Below are positions 11,060 through 22,295 of a DNA stretch of 47,720 bases, piece after piece. The first letter of the stretch is position 1. Each line of letters begins with the position of its first letter. The translations under genes were made by a program, and so were the position numbers. The notes beneath the pieces are model-generated. The model was not told where the DNA came from. It did not search any database and saw only the letters and a list, made by a program, of their open reading frames with translations. Origin of the DNA: Gryganskiella cystojenkinii (Eukaryota > Mortierellomycota > Mortierellomycetes > Mortierellales > Mortierellaceae); the NCBI GenBank assembly GCA_015852425.1, contig JAAAIG010000219.1, positions 1-47,720 of the forward strand. The letters are read 5' to 3'.

Positions 11060-12680
11060 TTAAGCCTCCTCGTTTCCATCGCCCTGCCACAATCCGTAAC
11101 GCTTTCCTGGTGTCGTCTGCCAAAGACGGATCGTTCCATCCTCGGATCCAGTGGCATAGAGTTCACCATCGGGGCTGTAACTGACAGTGTGAACGGGTCC
11201 ATGATGACCCTTGTAGACCTCCAACTCGCGACCAGATTCAAAGTCGTAGATACGGACCCAAAGATCAGATGATCCGCCAGCGACAAAGCGGGTATGGTTG
11301 GGATGCAAAGACACGGCTGAGACATCATACTCAGTCTTGATGTGCTTTCTTAACGTGTATCTGGTTTGTCGTTTTAAATCGAAAATAAAAAAAAAAATCA
11401 AGAGTTAGTTCTCATGGGTTGGTCCTCGTCTTTGACGATTAATCTTCGTTAATGCAATCCCGTGGCACAACTTACGTTTGAGCATCCCAGAAGTAAACAG
11501 ATTTGCCAGTCGTCGAGGTGATGTACTGTCCGTCTGCAGACAACTCCATTGAGGTAATAGGTCCGTCCACTTTGCACGAGTGAACCTGGTTGAAAGTACG
11601 AGGATCCATCACCCTATTTAGCAAGTCGACAAGTTCAAGAAACGCGAATTAGTAACCATGAGTGATTTGATCACGAAAGCATGCCTTGAAAATATCATTT
11701 TTTGATGTGGCTGTGTCTTGTTCATACCTGATCTCCGTGTCTTCACCCGAACTCAAGATCATATTCCTTGGCCCATCCCAGACCACATTCTTGATCACGG
11801 CCGAATGGCTCTCGTTGGTCAAGATCGCCTGTCCAGCTGTGTCATCCCTCTGCAGATCAAAGATCCTCAACTTCTTTTCCGCGCCACCAGTCACGATACG
11901 GCTACCATCGCCCGAAAAGTCACCGGCTCGGACAATGTGCTGATGAGGGAACGAGGCGAGGATGTCACCAGAATATGTGTCCCAGACCTTACTATCGGAG
12001 ATTCCCAAAAGTTACAAACGAGGAGAAGAAGAGAAGATTAGAAGGGTGTACTCAGCAAAAAACACAGATTCAGAAACGCCAAATCCAGGGGGTGATGTGT
12101 GGGCTGAAAGCCTCAAAGGGGAAAGCAGTAACAAAGAAAAAGAGTTTCTCCAGGACACAGGCGTGGTGGCTGGATCGCATGGTCAAAGACAGACTTTGAT
12201 ATCCTACAAGTGGTTCCAGTGCTATTTTTTTTTTGTTCATGCTTCAGGTGATGGGCGATGGAAACAAGACGCTTACGCTGTGAAATCAGCGGAGGCAGTG
12301 ACAGCTTTCGAGACATCAGTGCTCATACGTGCGCTCCAGACAGCACCCTTGTGTCCAATGAATGTTCCAATCCAGTCTCCAGTCTGTCCGTCTCTAAGCA
12401 TGGGATTGCCATCTACCGAAAAAGACCGAGATAACACAGAACGGTTAGAAATATACTTCTTCGTATCCGTGGCAAACGATGCATTCTTGAAGTAACGACA
12501 TTCTCTTTGACAAGACAAAATAACGGGGTCTGATAAATAGAAAGGACATTCACCTTTGCATGCGCTAATCATATAGTAGGAGCCATCGGACATGACCCTG
12601 GAGAACTGAAGGTCAACCACGGGACGGGTATGACCCGAGCAGGTCAGGGGAATGGCGCGGGGAGTTGATGCCATGGCCAT
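11060..12680 (-). CDS. STRAP: STRAP/unrip-like WD40 repeat protein
   Basis: Orthologue of serine-threonine kinase receptor-associated protein (unrip), a seven-bladed WD40 propeller that in animals belongs to the SMN complex. Five exons (12680-12554, 12412-12277, 11991-11728, 11613-11476, 11360-11060) stay in frame and give 321 aa. Landmarks match animal STRAP in order: PLTCSGHTRPVVDLQFS, DGQTGDWIGTFIGHKGAVW, AVTASADFTA-KVWD, HIVRAGDFSGDGSRIVTGG, KLRIFDL, then YKGHHGPVHTVSYSPDGELYATGSEDGTIRLWQT and a terminal GLWQGDG. The C-terminal acidic tail of the animal protein is short here. eIF3i was considered because it is a related WD40 protein, but these strings are STRAP-specific. It diverges from CWC15 across 339 bp. 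Confidence 0.92.
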
Positions 12681-13019
12681 AATAGTGAGGTGATGAGGGG
12701 TATTGGCGGGCGAAAGGGGAGAAGGGAAGGAATAAAAAGAATGGAATGAGAGGGGCAAAAGGCGACGACGAGTGGAAAGGAGGAGAGAGGGGCTGCAAAG
12801 AAGCTTATTCTTGTCCTCCCAGACTCAAGGCTTTGACACCGTGCACCCAGACCAGGGCATTCAGGGGAGGGGCAAAGATGTGGTAAAGCACATGCGACAA
12901 TTTGATCTTCGGTGACAAGGACGTTTTTTCTTTCATTTCGCCTAGTTTGATGCATTTAAGGCTTCCTCTTCTTGACCTGTTACTCCACCTCTCTGACATC
13001 CAATAATACATCATCGCCC

Positions 13020-14137
13020 ATGACCACCGCTGCCAGGTGTGTAGACATCGATTGACACTCTGGGCTCAATTGTGCCCTTTGCTGCACTAAGGAAACTTGC
13101 CTAGAATTCAATCGAAACTGACCAAATGGATACCTTCTGTCTCAATACCTGATCACCTGCTTTAGACCAACATTTGATCCCGCCCGTGGCAAGGGAAGCC
13201 AAGCGCCCACACGAATTTACAGTGCACGCGATCTCGCATCCCACACAAAGCTCAAGTTCAGGTATGCTCACATGACACTTGTTTTTTGCGGAGACCTCGT
13301 CTTTTCAATTGAAATACGAGTAGACCCTTGAGGGAAAACCCGACTCATATTTTTATTACAACTTTACTTTATAGACAGAGTGGCCAGACAACGCAGGATG
13401 AACTCAACAGACTGGATTTGAAGGCTCAGTTGCAAAAGGCCGAACAGGATCATTATGAAAAGGTCAACAAGACGACAAAACTCGCCGCAGGTCTTTCCAA
13501 CTCTTTTAAGGATAATGGAGACGACGACGATGAGGAAACTTCAAATCAAAACAAAGGTGGCGCTTCATCATCATCAGCACCAGCATCAGAAGAGACCCCT
13601 TTGGAGAGGAAACGGAGGCTGTTGAAGGAGGCCGAGAGATTGGACAAGGACGATAGCGACAACAGTGATAGCGATAAGAGCGGCGATGACAGCGACAGCG
13701 ATGAAAGCGACAGGTAAGACGAAGTTTTGCTTCAATAGCCTGTTCGAAACATGTGATTGGAACCAGACTATTGACTATTTCTCTCATTTCCCTATCTTTG
13801 AAAACGTAGTGATGATGATGAAGACGATACGGCCGAACTTTTGCGTGAACTGGAAAAAATCAAGCGTGAGCGAGCAGAGGAAAAGGAACGTCAAGAGAGA
13901 ATCCAACACGAGGAAGAGGAAAAGGCAAGAGAGGCCGAGGTCGCAGCGGGTAACCCTCTCTTACCGATGCCCGAGGCTGGATTGCCCAAGGATTTCTCGG
14001 TCAAGAGGCGATGGGATGATGATGTGATTTTCAAGAACCAGGCACGGGGTATGGACGACAAGCCCAAGAAGCGCTTCATCAACGATACTCTTCGTTCTGA
14101 TTTCCATCGCAAATTCATGTCAAAATACGTGCAATAA
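13020..14137 (+). CDS. CWC15: Pre-mRNA splicing factor CWC15
   Basis: Component of the NTC/Prp19-associated activated spliceosome. Four exons, 13020-13036, 13166-13261, 13375-13713 and 13810-14137, give 259 aa, near the usual Cwc15 size. The N terminus is diagnostic: MTTAARPTFDPARGKG, then RIYSARDLASHTKLKFR. The C terminus is the conserved VKRRWDDDVIFKNQAR followed by RFINDTLRSDFHRKFMSKYV. Between them is an acidic Asp/Ser region and a charged coiled coil (ELLRELEKIKRERAEEKERQ). The 17-nt first coding exon ends AG|GTGTGT, and its junction restores the invariant R-P-T-F. Confidence 0.95.
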
Positions 14138-14370
14138 TAAATACCTGCTTCTTCTTGCTTCTCAATGTTATTACTCTTACTGTTTTACCTATCTTTTTAA
14201 GGATGAAGGACTCTTCTGCGGTTGTTGTTCTGGGGTGACTTTACAATTAGCTTTATTATTTTACAGGTAGGAGCAATTTCGGATGCATAGTAAAGTCTGT
14301 AATGATGGGCGACTTTGGTGCTCTTTCGTTGTTCCGCGTTTTGGGTGAAGGGTTACTTCTGCGGGTGGCT

Positions 14371-14790
14371 TTACTCGATGTCAAACGATACAATGACGCC
14401 ATTGGCTTGTATCCGCTCAACGCCTGCGTCTTGAGCGAGTTCGATCCCTGATTGGGTGGCAACGATCCGGAGCTGGCTTTCTGTGATGGATTTGAGATCG
14501 ATCCGTCTTGAGTGAATCTTGCCGTCTTTGGGAAGTCGAAGGGGACCTCGGAAGGAGAGACCGGTGGTCGCGTGAACAGTTTCCATAAGCTTATCGAATG
14601 TGGCGTTGAGTTTAGTTGTGCTCTCGGATTGAACAGTTATAGAGAAATCTGCTTTCAGGATCAAGGGAGTCGATGATGATGTCGATGGTGGTAGTGGTGT
14701 TGGTGTTGGCGTCGGTGTTGCTGCTACTGTTGTTGTTGCTGCTGCGGATTCGGTGCCGGTAATTGCGGACGAGGCTGAGGGTGATTCCAT
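14371..14790 (-). CDS. Small protein with possible uS10-like fold, unknown function
   Basis: Single-exon 139-aa reading frame; no firm family. The first ~40 residues are Ala/Thr/Ser-rich with a TP repeat (about 14690-14720). The remaining ~95 residues look folded: a strand (ADFSITVQSE), a helix (TTKLNATFDKLMETVHATTG), a strand and loop with RGPLRLPKDGKIHSRRID, a helix, then a final strand (VIVSFDIE). That order, and GPLRLP followed by a basic stretch, resembles ribosomal protein uS10 (compare GPVRMPT of RPS20). Key rRNA-binding positions do not clearly match, so the link is tentative. A remote mitochondrial or regulatory uS10-like protein is possible. It is convergent with CWC15, with their stop codons 233 bp apart. 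Confidence 0.5.
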   Translation of the reverse strand: MESPSASSAITGTESAAATTTVAATPTPTPTPLPPSTSSSTPLILKADFSITVQSESTTKLNATFDKLMETVHATTGLSFRGPLRLPKDGKIHSRRIDLKSITESQLRIVATQSGIELAQDAGVERIQANGVIVSFDIE

Positions 14791-15382
14791 GGTTGCAACG
14801 ATGAGATACTAAAGGGCCGTTTCCGAGTCAGAGAGGATAAATAAAATGTCCTCTCCAGTCTTGTTATCCTCAGGATGTGTGTGTGCCTGTCCTGCCTGCG
14901 ATTCCCGTTGGTAGCAATTTATCCTGGAGTGCAGAGTGAATATAAAGACAAAATGCGCATCTTTCATTCTGTCGCATGTTCAGAGGGAACGTGTGGGCAA
15001 TTCATACCCTTAAGCGTCACTTCACGTCACATGATCTGGTCCTATTTTTTCTGAGCCTTGGCTGGCCGAAAACAGTTGCTCACCAACATCATCATCATCA
15101 ACAAACACGAACATATGAGGGAATTCTTTGCCCGTTGGACAACTTTTCCTCACACAAAGTTGCCGATAGGGTCATCTGTCGACTTATTAGTTTTCGCCCT
15201 CGCCCTGCTTGCTGTTGGGTTCCTTTGGAAGTTCCAGGCAAAGTATAAAGGGTCGCCTCTATCCACTTTTTGTTCCTGCACTTCCATCCTTCTTCACGCC
15301 CCAATCTCTTTCACCTTTTTCACACACACACCTTGCTCGCAGCTAGCTAAATAACAAACCAAAAAACACGAAACACGAAGCA

Positions 15383-16611
15383 ATGACCAAGTCTGTCTTC
15401 CAGTCCAACGACTTGTCGTCGCCGTTCAAGGTCGAGATTGACCACTCCCAAGAGATCGTGATCAAGCAAAATCGTCGACCGCTCGCAATTTTCCACGGCT
15501 CGGTCAATTCTCCAGCAACAATCAAGGCGACCGTCACATTTGAGGCCGAGAAGGACTATCATGCGGATGGTGTCCAAATCCTCTTCCAGACCGTCGTCAA
15601 CACAGACACTTTTGAAGCAGGTCCGTCCACTAGGACAAAAGGATATGCAACTTTGTTAGGTTAACGACCCTTGCTCACTCATTTTCTTGTAATTCTTCAA
15701 TGCACGCACAGCAAGAGATAACAGCGGAATGATCCGACAGCAAAATTCGCCAGTCTTCACAAAGGAGATTCTCGGTCAACAGACTTGGACCTTACCTGTT
15801 CGCTCCTCGACTCCTGGGATTATCTCAAAGGGTCGATATACTACCACCGTGACCACAAGGGTGAATCCGACTCTCCCCTCCTCCAGTCTTCATCCTCAGT
15901 CAGGAGTGAGATACTTCTTTAAAGTCCTTTTCCTCCATAACTTACCAGCTACGAAGCTCACCAAAGCAAATGCTGTGGCCTGGGTGGAGTCTGACATCTG
16001 GGTCTTGAACTCGACTTTACCGCCCAGTATTGATGCCACACCAGTGGAGAAGGCAATGGCGCATGTGGTCGTCACGGGGGCGTTTCTGCCCATCACATTC
16101 TCTGCCGACTCCAAGATCTTGACCCTTGGTCAGGTTGCTGCTCTAACCGTTCAGGTGCATCCATTCCAAACAAACAGCTCTTTCAAGGGTCATGAACCCA
16201 ACATCACCTCGGTTCAGTTTACACTTTTGGAGACGAGACGTCTTCGGGACAAGAGAAGCGAGAACAAGACTCCAGATGATGTCCTCGAGGTTCTTGCGAT
16301 TGGGCTACCGAAGTCGAGTTGGCCCAAGAGCATGGAAGGATGGGAAAAGACTGTGAAGTTGACCTTGCCGAGCAGTCCTCAGTTGTCTGTAGATACGACG
16401 TCCAAGTATCTGGACATCTATCACGAAATGGTCTTGACTATGACTGTTAAGACGAATTCTGGAGGGTTGTTCATGAAGACGGAAGAGGTCAAAGTCAAAC
16501 GTAAGTCTTGATATGGCGCTACAGCTTTTCACTCTGCTTTATAGTGGACGATGTTGGATGATATAATTGTGTTTCTAACGCACACTCGCACACATTCACA
16601 CATATATACAC

Positions 16612-16672
<61 letters not shown>

Positions 16673-16891
16673 GAACAATATATAATAATAGTCGATGTGC
16701 AAGTCGTGGCACCAAGACCTGTAGAGGACCAATCGACTCTTCCTGATTACTATACATCAGCCATTGATGGAACTAGCAGCAGCAATAATAACGGCCGTGA
16801 TCTTGGTCGAGATGAGAAGCGTGGATTCTCGGATGAGCGTTCGACTGCACCTGACGAGGATTTACCAGAATACCCAGCCCGAGAAGAATAA
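15383..16891 (+). CDS. Alpha-arrestin-like protein
   Basis: Probable arrestin-fold adaptor for trafficking or ubiquitylation of membrane proteins. Exons 15383-15620, 15712-16500 and 16692-16891 give 408 aa. The N domain begins FKVEIDHSQEIVIKQN and continues SPATIKATVTFEAEKDYHADGVQILFQ, a typical arrestin beta-sandwich. The C domain includes FLPITFSADSKILTLGQVAALTVQVHPF. The last exon is disordered and ends with LPDYYTSA and LPEYPAREE, which resemble weakened PxY motifs used by alpha-arrestins to bind Nedd4/Rsp5 ligases. No perfect PPxY is present. The second intron carries a (CT)28 tract just before its acceptor. A decayed tandem copy lies downstream. Confidence 0.75.
16614..16669 (+). repeat. 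(CT)28 microsatellite inside an intron
   Basis: A perfect CT dinucleotide run of about 56 bp in the last intron of the arrestin-like gene, 22 bp before the AG acceptor at 16690-16691. It sits where a polypyrimidine tract belongs and is preceded by CA/TA alternations. Length changes here could alter splicing. Confidence 0.95.
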
Positions 16892-17272
16892 AGGACTTGA
16901 TGAAAACAACTATTTGGTCCCTTAAAAGTTTAATCTTACAATGGATCTTCTATCCAGGACAACCAGTCCGCTGTTTGTAGTGGTCTAAAAATCCACGAAG
17001 CAGTGGTAAAGGGATGCATGTTCATGAGACGAAAAAAGAGGGGGAGAAAAGAAGGCGGAATGGTACAAAGTTCGATTCACAAGGTAGCAAAAAACCTTCT
17101 TTTCCACCCGTCGACTTTAGGGTCAACAGTGCTCCTTGGTTGCACCGCAGAAAAGTAAACTTGGGCATAGGAGAACTTGACTTCGCTTTTACTGCTTTCT
17201 CTGAAAAAAAATATATATATATATAAACTTGTATATAAAAGGCTTACAAAATCGATCGTTAGCTCGAATAAC

Positions 17273-17971
17273 ATGCAGTCACCATCCAGGATCGAAATCG
17301 AACACGACAAAGACAAAGAAGAACCCGCTGCCTTTACCGCTGTCCCATGTTTCAACAGATAGTCCGGCCAAGATCCGGGCGACCATCACATTTAATAACA
17401 AAAGAGAGTATTTCGCTAATGGAAACGAGATTCTCTTTCAAAATGTTGCTACAACTGATACATTTGAAAGTAGAGTCAAGTTGGGGAATGATCGCCACAT
17501 AAGTTTGTTTTAAAGTCGAAAAACTCGCTCTTGGTCTAGAAATCTAGTAAAACAGCATTATTAGTCAACAAACCGGGACTATCCACAATCAAGTGTTCTA
17601 CATTTCTTCAAGGTCCATTTTATTCATCGACTGACCGCTGAAACTTCTTTAATAGGCGTGATCCTTGCGACAGAATGGACAGAGGTTGGTACCTGGGACT
17701 TGAATTCGACGATTCCCGCGGCTGTGGCATCTACAGAAGACGAATGAGCGATCACACAGGCGCTAGTCTCTGAGGCCATGATGCCTGTTACTTTCCCCTC
17801 AAACCCAATACTCTTACAGTTGGGTTGGGTTGTGGATCTGACCGTACAAGTCGATCCGTTCCAAAAGGGGAGTCCTTGGGAGGGTAAAGATATCGGGATC
17901 CTTGGAGATGAAGAAGCTGAGACAGTTGATGTGAATATCGTTGCGCCAAGGTTCAGGATCGAGCAGCTGTA
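17273..17971 (+). pseudogene. Decayed tandem copy of the arrestin-like gene
   Basis: Frame fragments match the intact gene at 15383-16891 in the same order. SPAKIRATITFNNKREYFANGNEILFQ parallels SPATIKATVTFEAEKDYHADGVQILFQ, and TDTFES parallels TDTFEA. Later, WDLNSTIPAAVAS parallels WVLNSTLPPSIDA, and MMPVTFPSNPILLQLGWVVDLTVQVDPF parallels FLPITFSADSKILTLGQVAALTVQVHPF. The copy is broken by a stop after VPCFNR, by frame changes, by a stop after STEDE (near 17745) and by loss of the C-terminal half. The middle segment seems deleted. It is a tandem duplication that has since decayed. A TA repeat (about 17211-17225) lies just upstream. Confidence 0.8.
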
Positions 17972-20584
17972 GAGCTTTTCTACAGTAACTATTCTACTTC
18001 TTCTTCTATGCTCTGTGGTACATTAACCAAGAGCAATGGTAGTGGAGATGGCAACAGCACCAGTGCGTGCTTTGAACTTGAGGCTGTTGTCGCGTCTAGG
18101 AAGGATAATTTCTCGCAACGAAACATATTCCCCACACCAACAAAAAGCAAAAAAAAAAATAATAAAAAATAATAAAAAAGGACGCGATTGTTGCAAAAGT
18201 GCGCGGAGTCCCTCGCCTCTCACTTCAGCAAATAGAGAGACATGTCGACGAACAAATAATCGTCCCCACTACCTTTTTGGTTGCAACTAGGGTGATCTCT
18301 CTCGCCTTCAAATCACAAAGGAATGAAACTATTCGACGAGTCACCACCAGTGTCGACTCCTTTCTCGTAGAAGAAAAGGAGACAAAGTGAGAATGTTTCC
18401 TAGGGACCAACCTCCCGTTTTTCCATCTACCGGACGCACGCTCGAATATAAAATAGTCAGGATCTTGTTTCTGTTGTCTCTGGCGACCTTCCCGCGGTAA
18501 GTATGATAACTGGCTGATCTACCTAGGCTGAACCCCTTTGCGATGATAACGACAAAGATTGGGAGAAATTTTGGGTAGGATCAATCAGTATTGTAGAAAG
18601 CTTCAAGTCCCAGAGGTGACCTGAGACGGAGACCTGTTTTTAAAGGCACAATTATGCCTGTATAGTGTCAGCAGCTACTGCCTGCAAGCGACGAAGTAAG
18701 TCGTGGTCTCTGTCTGGCTTTCGTGCCTGGGTTTCCTCCTGGAAAATTCAGCACATGTTACCCTGGCGTATAGCTAAAGTCTAGTATCTTTTGAGGGTAC
18801 GCAGTCACCGAATCTGAACCCACCATCGCTTGACTTTACTCCTTTAAGTGACAAGAAACTACAGAAAAATGTTGTGGTTATCTGCATCAAAAGAGGTCGG
18901 TGCCAAAGTGGGGCACGAAAAGCTTTTTGAGTAAGGTCACGTGCTACAATGCATGGTCGTTTTATGGGACTGTCAAAAATTTGGATCAAAAGAAGTGATG
19001 GACTGCTTGGGACAACAGCACGCCATTTCCCAGGAAATGTCGCGTTCCTCCGTTGAAGTGCGCGTTCACTGTTGGTGTAACCTTCTTCGATCCTTTCTCT
19101 CTGTTCGATTATCATTCCCTTTCCTTTCTTTCTCTTCCCAGGCAGGTCATGACGATGTACCGTGGACGGTTCATAGTCAAAGAAAAGCTTCGTGGTTATC
19201 GGCGTTTTTTGCCCTAGTTTCCTTCTCCCATTGACATCCCTGAGCTTTTTCCGCACGAATCCAATGCAACATGCGCAGTCAGGCGAGGAGATAAAAATGT
19301 TTTCTGTGGTTTTCCTTTGCTCAGCTATCAATCACTCTCTTCCGCTGTGGTGATTGTCTCAGAAAAATATAATAAAAAGCAAAAAGCTGCTCTTCTTGGG
19401 TATGGTTCATCCTTTCAGATCCAAAGGTCGTCGAAAAAGAAGGACTTTGTTCTGATCGATCGACCAACATCATGTGTTACTTCATGGCAAAATGTGGTCC
19501 AAACACAGTTCCGTAGCCATGTCTTTTATTTCTCGAGCGCAATGAGGTCCAAACACAGTTTGGACACAACAGAGAAATAAAAAATTGACAGAACCCCGAC
19601 GAACAATTTGTCCGACCAACCAACATCCAGATTGCCATCTCCCCGCCGCCTTCCTTCCCATGTTTTTTCCTGACTGCTGAATAAAGCACACCATGTTGAT
19701 CGGATGGTATTTTCCCTGTTGTCATTGGCTGCGCCCTTGGCCACCAAGAACCAGGAACCCGATCGCAACGGCATTTTTTCTTTCTTCTTGAGCGAGATTT
19801 GGAGAAAAACGACATATAAGCCGCCTATCCACTTCACCAATCGTATTGTCGATTGACTTTATTTCTTTGCTCTTGCTTTCCGCCGTCCGGGTAGCCCTCC
19901 ATCTTTACTTCTTTTGTCCTTCGGTACAGCTCCTCACTCTCTTCACCTTTCAATTCCCCTTTTCGTCGTACTTTTCTTTCATCCCAGAATTGTCAAAGAA
20001 TCGAGAAGAATCGTGTCATCCGAGTGTTCTTTGTTTTTGAGCCACTCTCCCGATCCATCCACTTTGCTTGATTGTGACACCGTCTTGCCATCGTATTCTT
20101 CTCGTTTTTAACTCTCGCTCTCTCTCCCTTCAGCCTTTCCACCTGCCAAACCCTGTTGATCCACCCTTCCGTCCCTTCCCCCCTTTCGCTCTCTTCACCC
20201 CCCTTTTATGCTCCGTTCCTTTTTGGTTGCACAGACTCAGAGGCTCTCCTTGATAAACGTATTTACCGCCACCGCGTTCCCTGTACAAAAAAATAATCGT
20301 GTGCGCCTTGACTGAAATAGCATCATCGACGACAATGCCCTCGTCATTTTCAACTCGGCCTGACTCTTTTCTCTCTCGACCTTCGGACATTTCTCATTGT
20401 TGAACTTTCTACTTTTTTTCTCGCATTTCGTTTTCTTTTGTTCCTTTCCTCTTCATTCCTTTGTATCATACACTCCATTATTTTAAGTCTCTTTGCATAC
20501 GCACATTTTTTATAATTTTTTTTTTTTTTGGTTTGTCTCTTAAGCCGACACTTTTTTCTCGGATTATTTATTTAAAAATATATC
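17972..20584. other. Long region without a supported gene
   Basis: No coding region that I can defend. An AT-rich block (AATAATAAAAAATAATAAAAAAGG) lies at about 18158-18180. A minus-strand frame at 18774-19331 is long but has no domain. A perfect 8-bp inverted repeat lies at 19547-19565. From about 19840 to 20570 the plus strand is strongly pyrimidine-rich and ends in TTTAAAAATATATC just before the ATG at 20585, so it is probably the promoter and leader of the bZIP gene. Confidence 0.5.
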
Positions 20585-22295
20585 ATGATCCAAAGCCCCA
20601 GTATTGATCAACCACGCATTTTCCCAGTCGATATCAACACCAACAACAGAGCTGCAAAGAACCCGAGTATCCTACGCAACCAAGCTCCACTCAACATCCG
20701 CAAAATCCACAACTTTCCCACAATTACAACTGCAAATGCAGCAACACCAACACCAACAACAACAGCATCAGGGTCAAAGAGGGTTACAAGGGATCCAATA
20801 CTCTATTCCCTCGGACCTGCAAGATCAATTACAACAATTTGATGCTATACATGGCTTCTTGGACAATGGTGAGATTTAAACTTCAGAACAAGGAATACTT
20901 CTCGGATGGGGCATTAGTACCATTGGTGCTGGTCCTTGCAGAAAGCTTCTGACGCACTTTTGTCTGATCGGTTGAAATATACTTGGTGAAAAATGTTAAA
21001 TAGATCCTCGATCTGCCATGCCACAGGCTCAACATCAGCATCAGCAACCACATCAGCGAATGATGTATCAGCAGCAGCATCATCCCCATCTTCCTGTTAT
21101 CCAGGGCTATCAGCAGCAACAGGCAGCATCATCAGCATATTTGTTATCAACTTCGGCTCCACCGTCTCAGCTACCAATCAAGAACCGAAGTCGACATCAC
21201 AGTGTCACTACTACAAATGGACAGACACAATTCGCTCCTCATCTCCAACAACATCAGTTCCTGCAGAGTGGTCAGCAGACCAATGAGTCGATCCAGCGTG
21301 AGCGACTCCAGCAATTGGAGAACGAATTAGAGGAATATGCGCAGGAGCTTGCGGATGAAAAACGACTCCAGTTCCAACAACATAAGAACCTCCAGAGCCA
21401 GGCTGAGAATGATATGGACGAAGACGGTGACGAGGACCATGACGGTGATGCAGACATTGGTGATGAGGACGGGGATATGAATTCTGTATCAAGAAGAGGT
21501 GCCCGCTCCGAGTCTGGGACTACTGGCACCGGTGGAAACAACACGCCTCGCCACTCTGCCTCACCCTCACCCTCATCACCTTCTCTCACGTACTCAGAAA
21601 GCTTTCCATCCTCAGCATCCATGGGGTTTCTTCCATCAGCATCGCCGTCGTCATTCACACCGCCACCGCCGGTCCTGTCTGAGAAGGCCCGCCAAGAGGC
21701 CGAGGACGATAAGCGCCGGCGCAATACCGCTGCTTCGGCTCGTTTCCGACACAAGAAACGTCTACGAGAACAGATCCTTGAGAAGACTGCCCAAGAGATG
21801 ACCGCGAAATCGGATCGGTTACAGGTTCGCGTTCGTGAACTCGAAATGGAGATCAAGTGGTTAAGGGGTCTAGTTGTCGAGAAAGATTCCAAGGGGACAT
21901 TGAAACGAAGTCTCGGAGTCACCCTAGGAATCGCGTCGCCCACGGGAGGAGCCATGTCTGCAGGAACAGGATCGGTAGGAGGTATTGGGATTAACATTCC
22001 TGGTGGTGGAGGACCCAACATATCCCTACCGATGGCCCACAGCAATTTGTTGTCGAGTTCATTACCGGCTTCATTGGCCATGCCGCCTTCACCCTTTGGT
22101 TCGCCGACTTCGTTCATCCCAGGGGCGCATTACCCCTTTGGAGTGGATAACAACGGCAGTAGCGGTTCTTCATTCACATCCCATTCGACGGTTTCTCCGA
22201 GCGCACTGGTGAATCAGGGTGGCGGCCACGGGGTGAAAGCAGAGTCGGCATCTGGGACTAAAGCGTCGTCGAGACGAAGTAAAAAAGCACAGTAG
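20585..22295 (+). CDS. bZIP transcription factor, CYS3/MetR-like
   Basis: DNA-binding bZIP protein. The main exon 21004-22295 carries a basic region (DDKRRRNTAASARFRHKK, about 21705-21760) and a leucine zipper ending EIKWLRGLVVEK. Both are close to Neurospora CYS-3 and Aspergillus MetR, activators of sulfur assimilation. The family assignment is by eye; Zip1-type factors are alternatives. A Gln/His-rich stretch, an acidic EDGDED region and a Gly/Ser-rich tail surround the bZIP. The preceding exon ends at 20868 (intron 20869-21003), and its last part (PQLQLQMQQHQHQ to FLDN) is in frame with the main exon. The only good ATG (20585) is in a different frame, so the N terminus is unresolved: a missed intron, an indel in the CAA-rich stretch, or a start at the internal ATG near 20734. 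Confidence 0.82.

Noticed and set aside
11060..12680. eIF3 subunit i as identity of the WD40 gene
   Set aside because: The N-terminal and last-blade strings match STRAP, not eIF3i.
18774..19331. 185-aa minus-strand open frame
   Set aside because: No domain, no clear splice context and composition like non-coding sequence.
21272..22117. 281-aa minus-strand frame
   Set aside because: Antisense shadow of the bZIP main exon; Arg/Ser-rich from reverse-complemented Ser/Gly codons.
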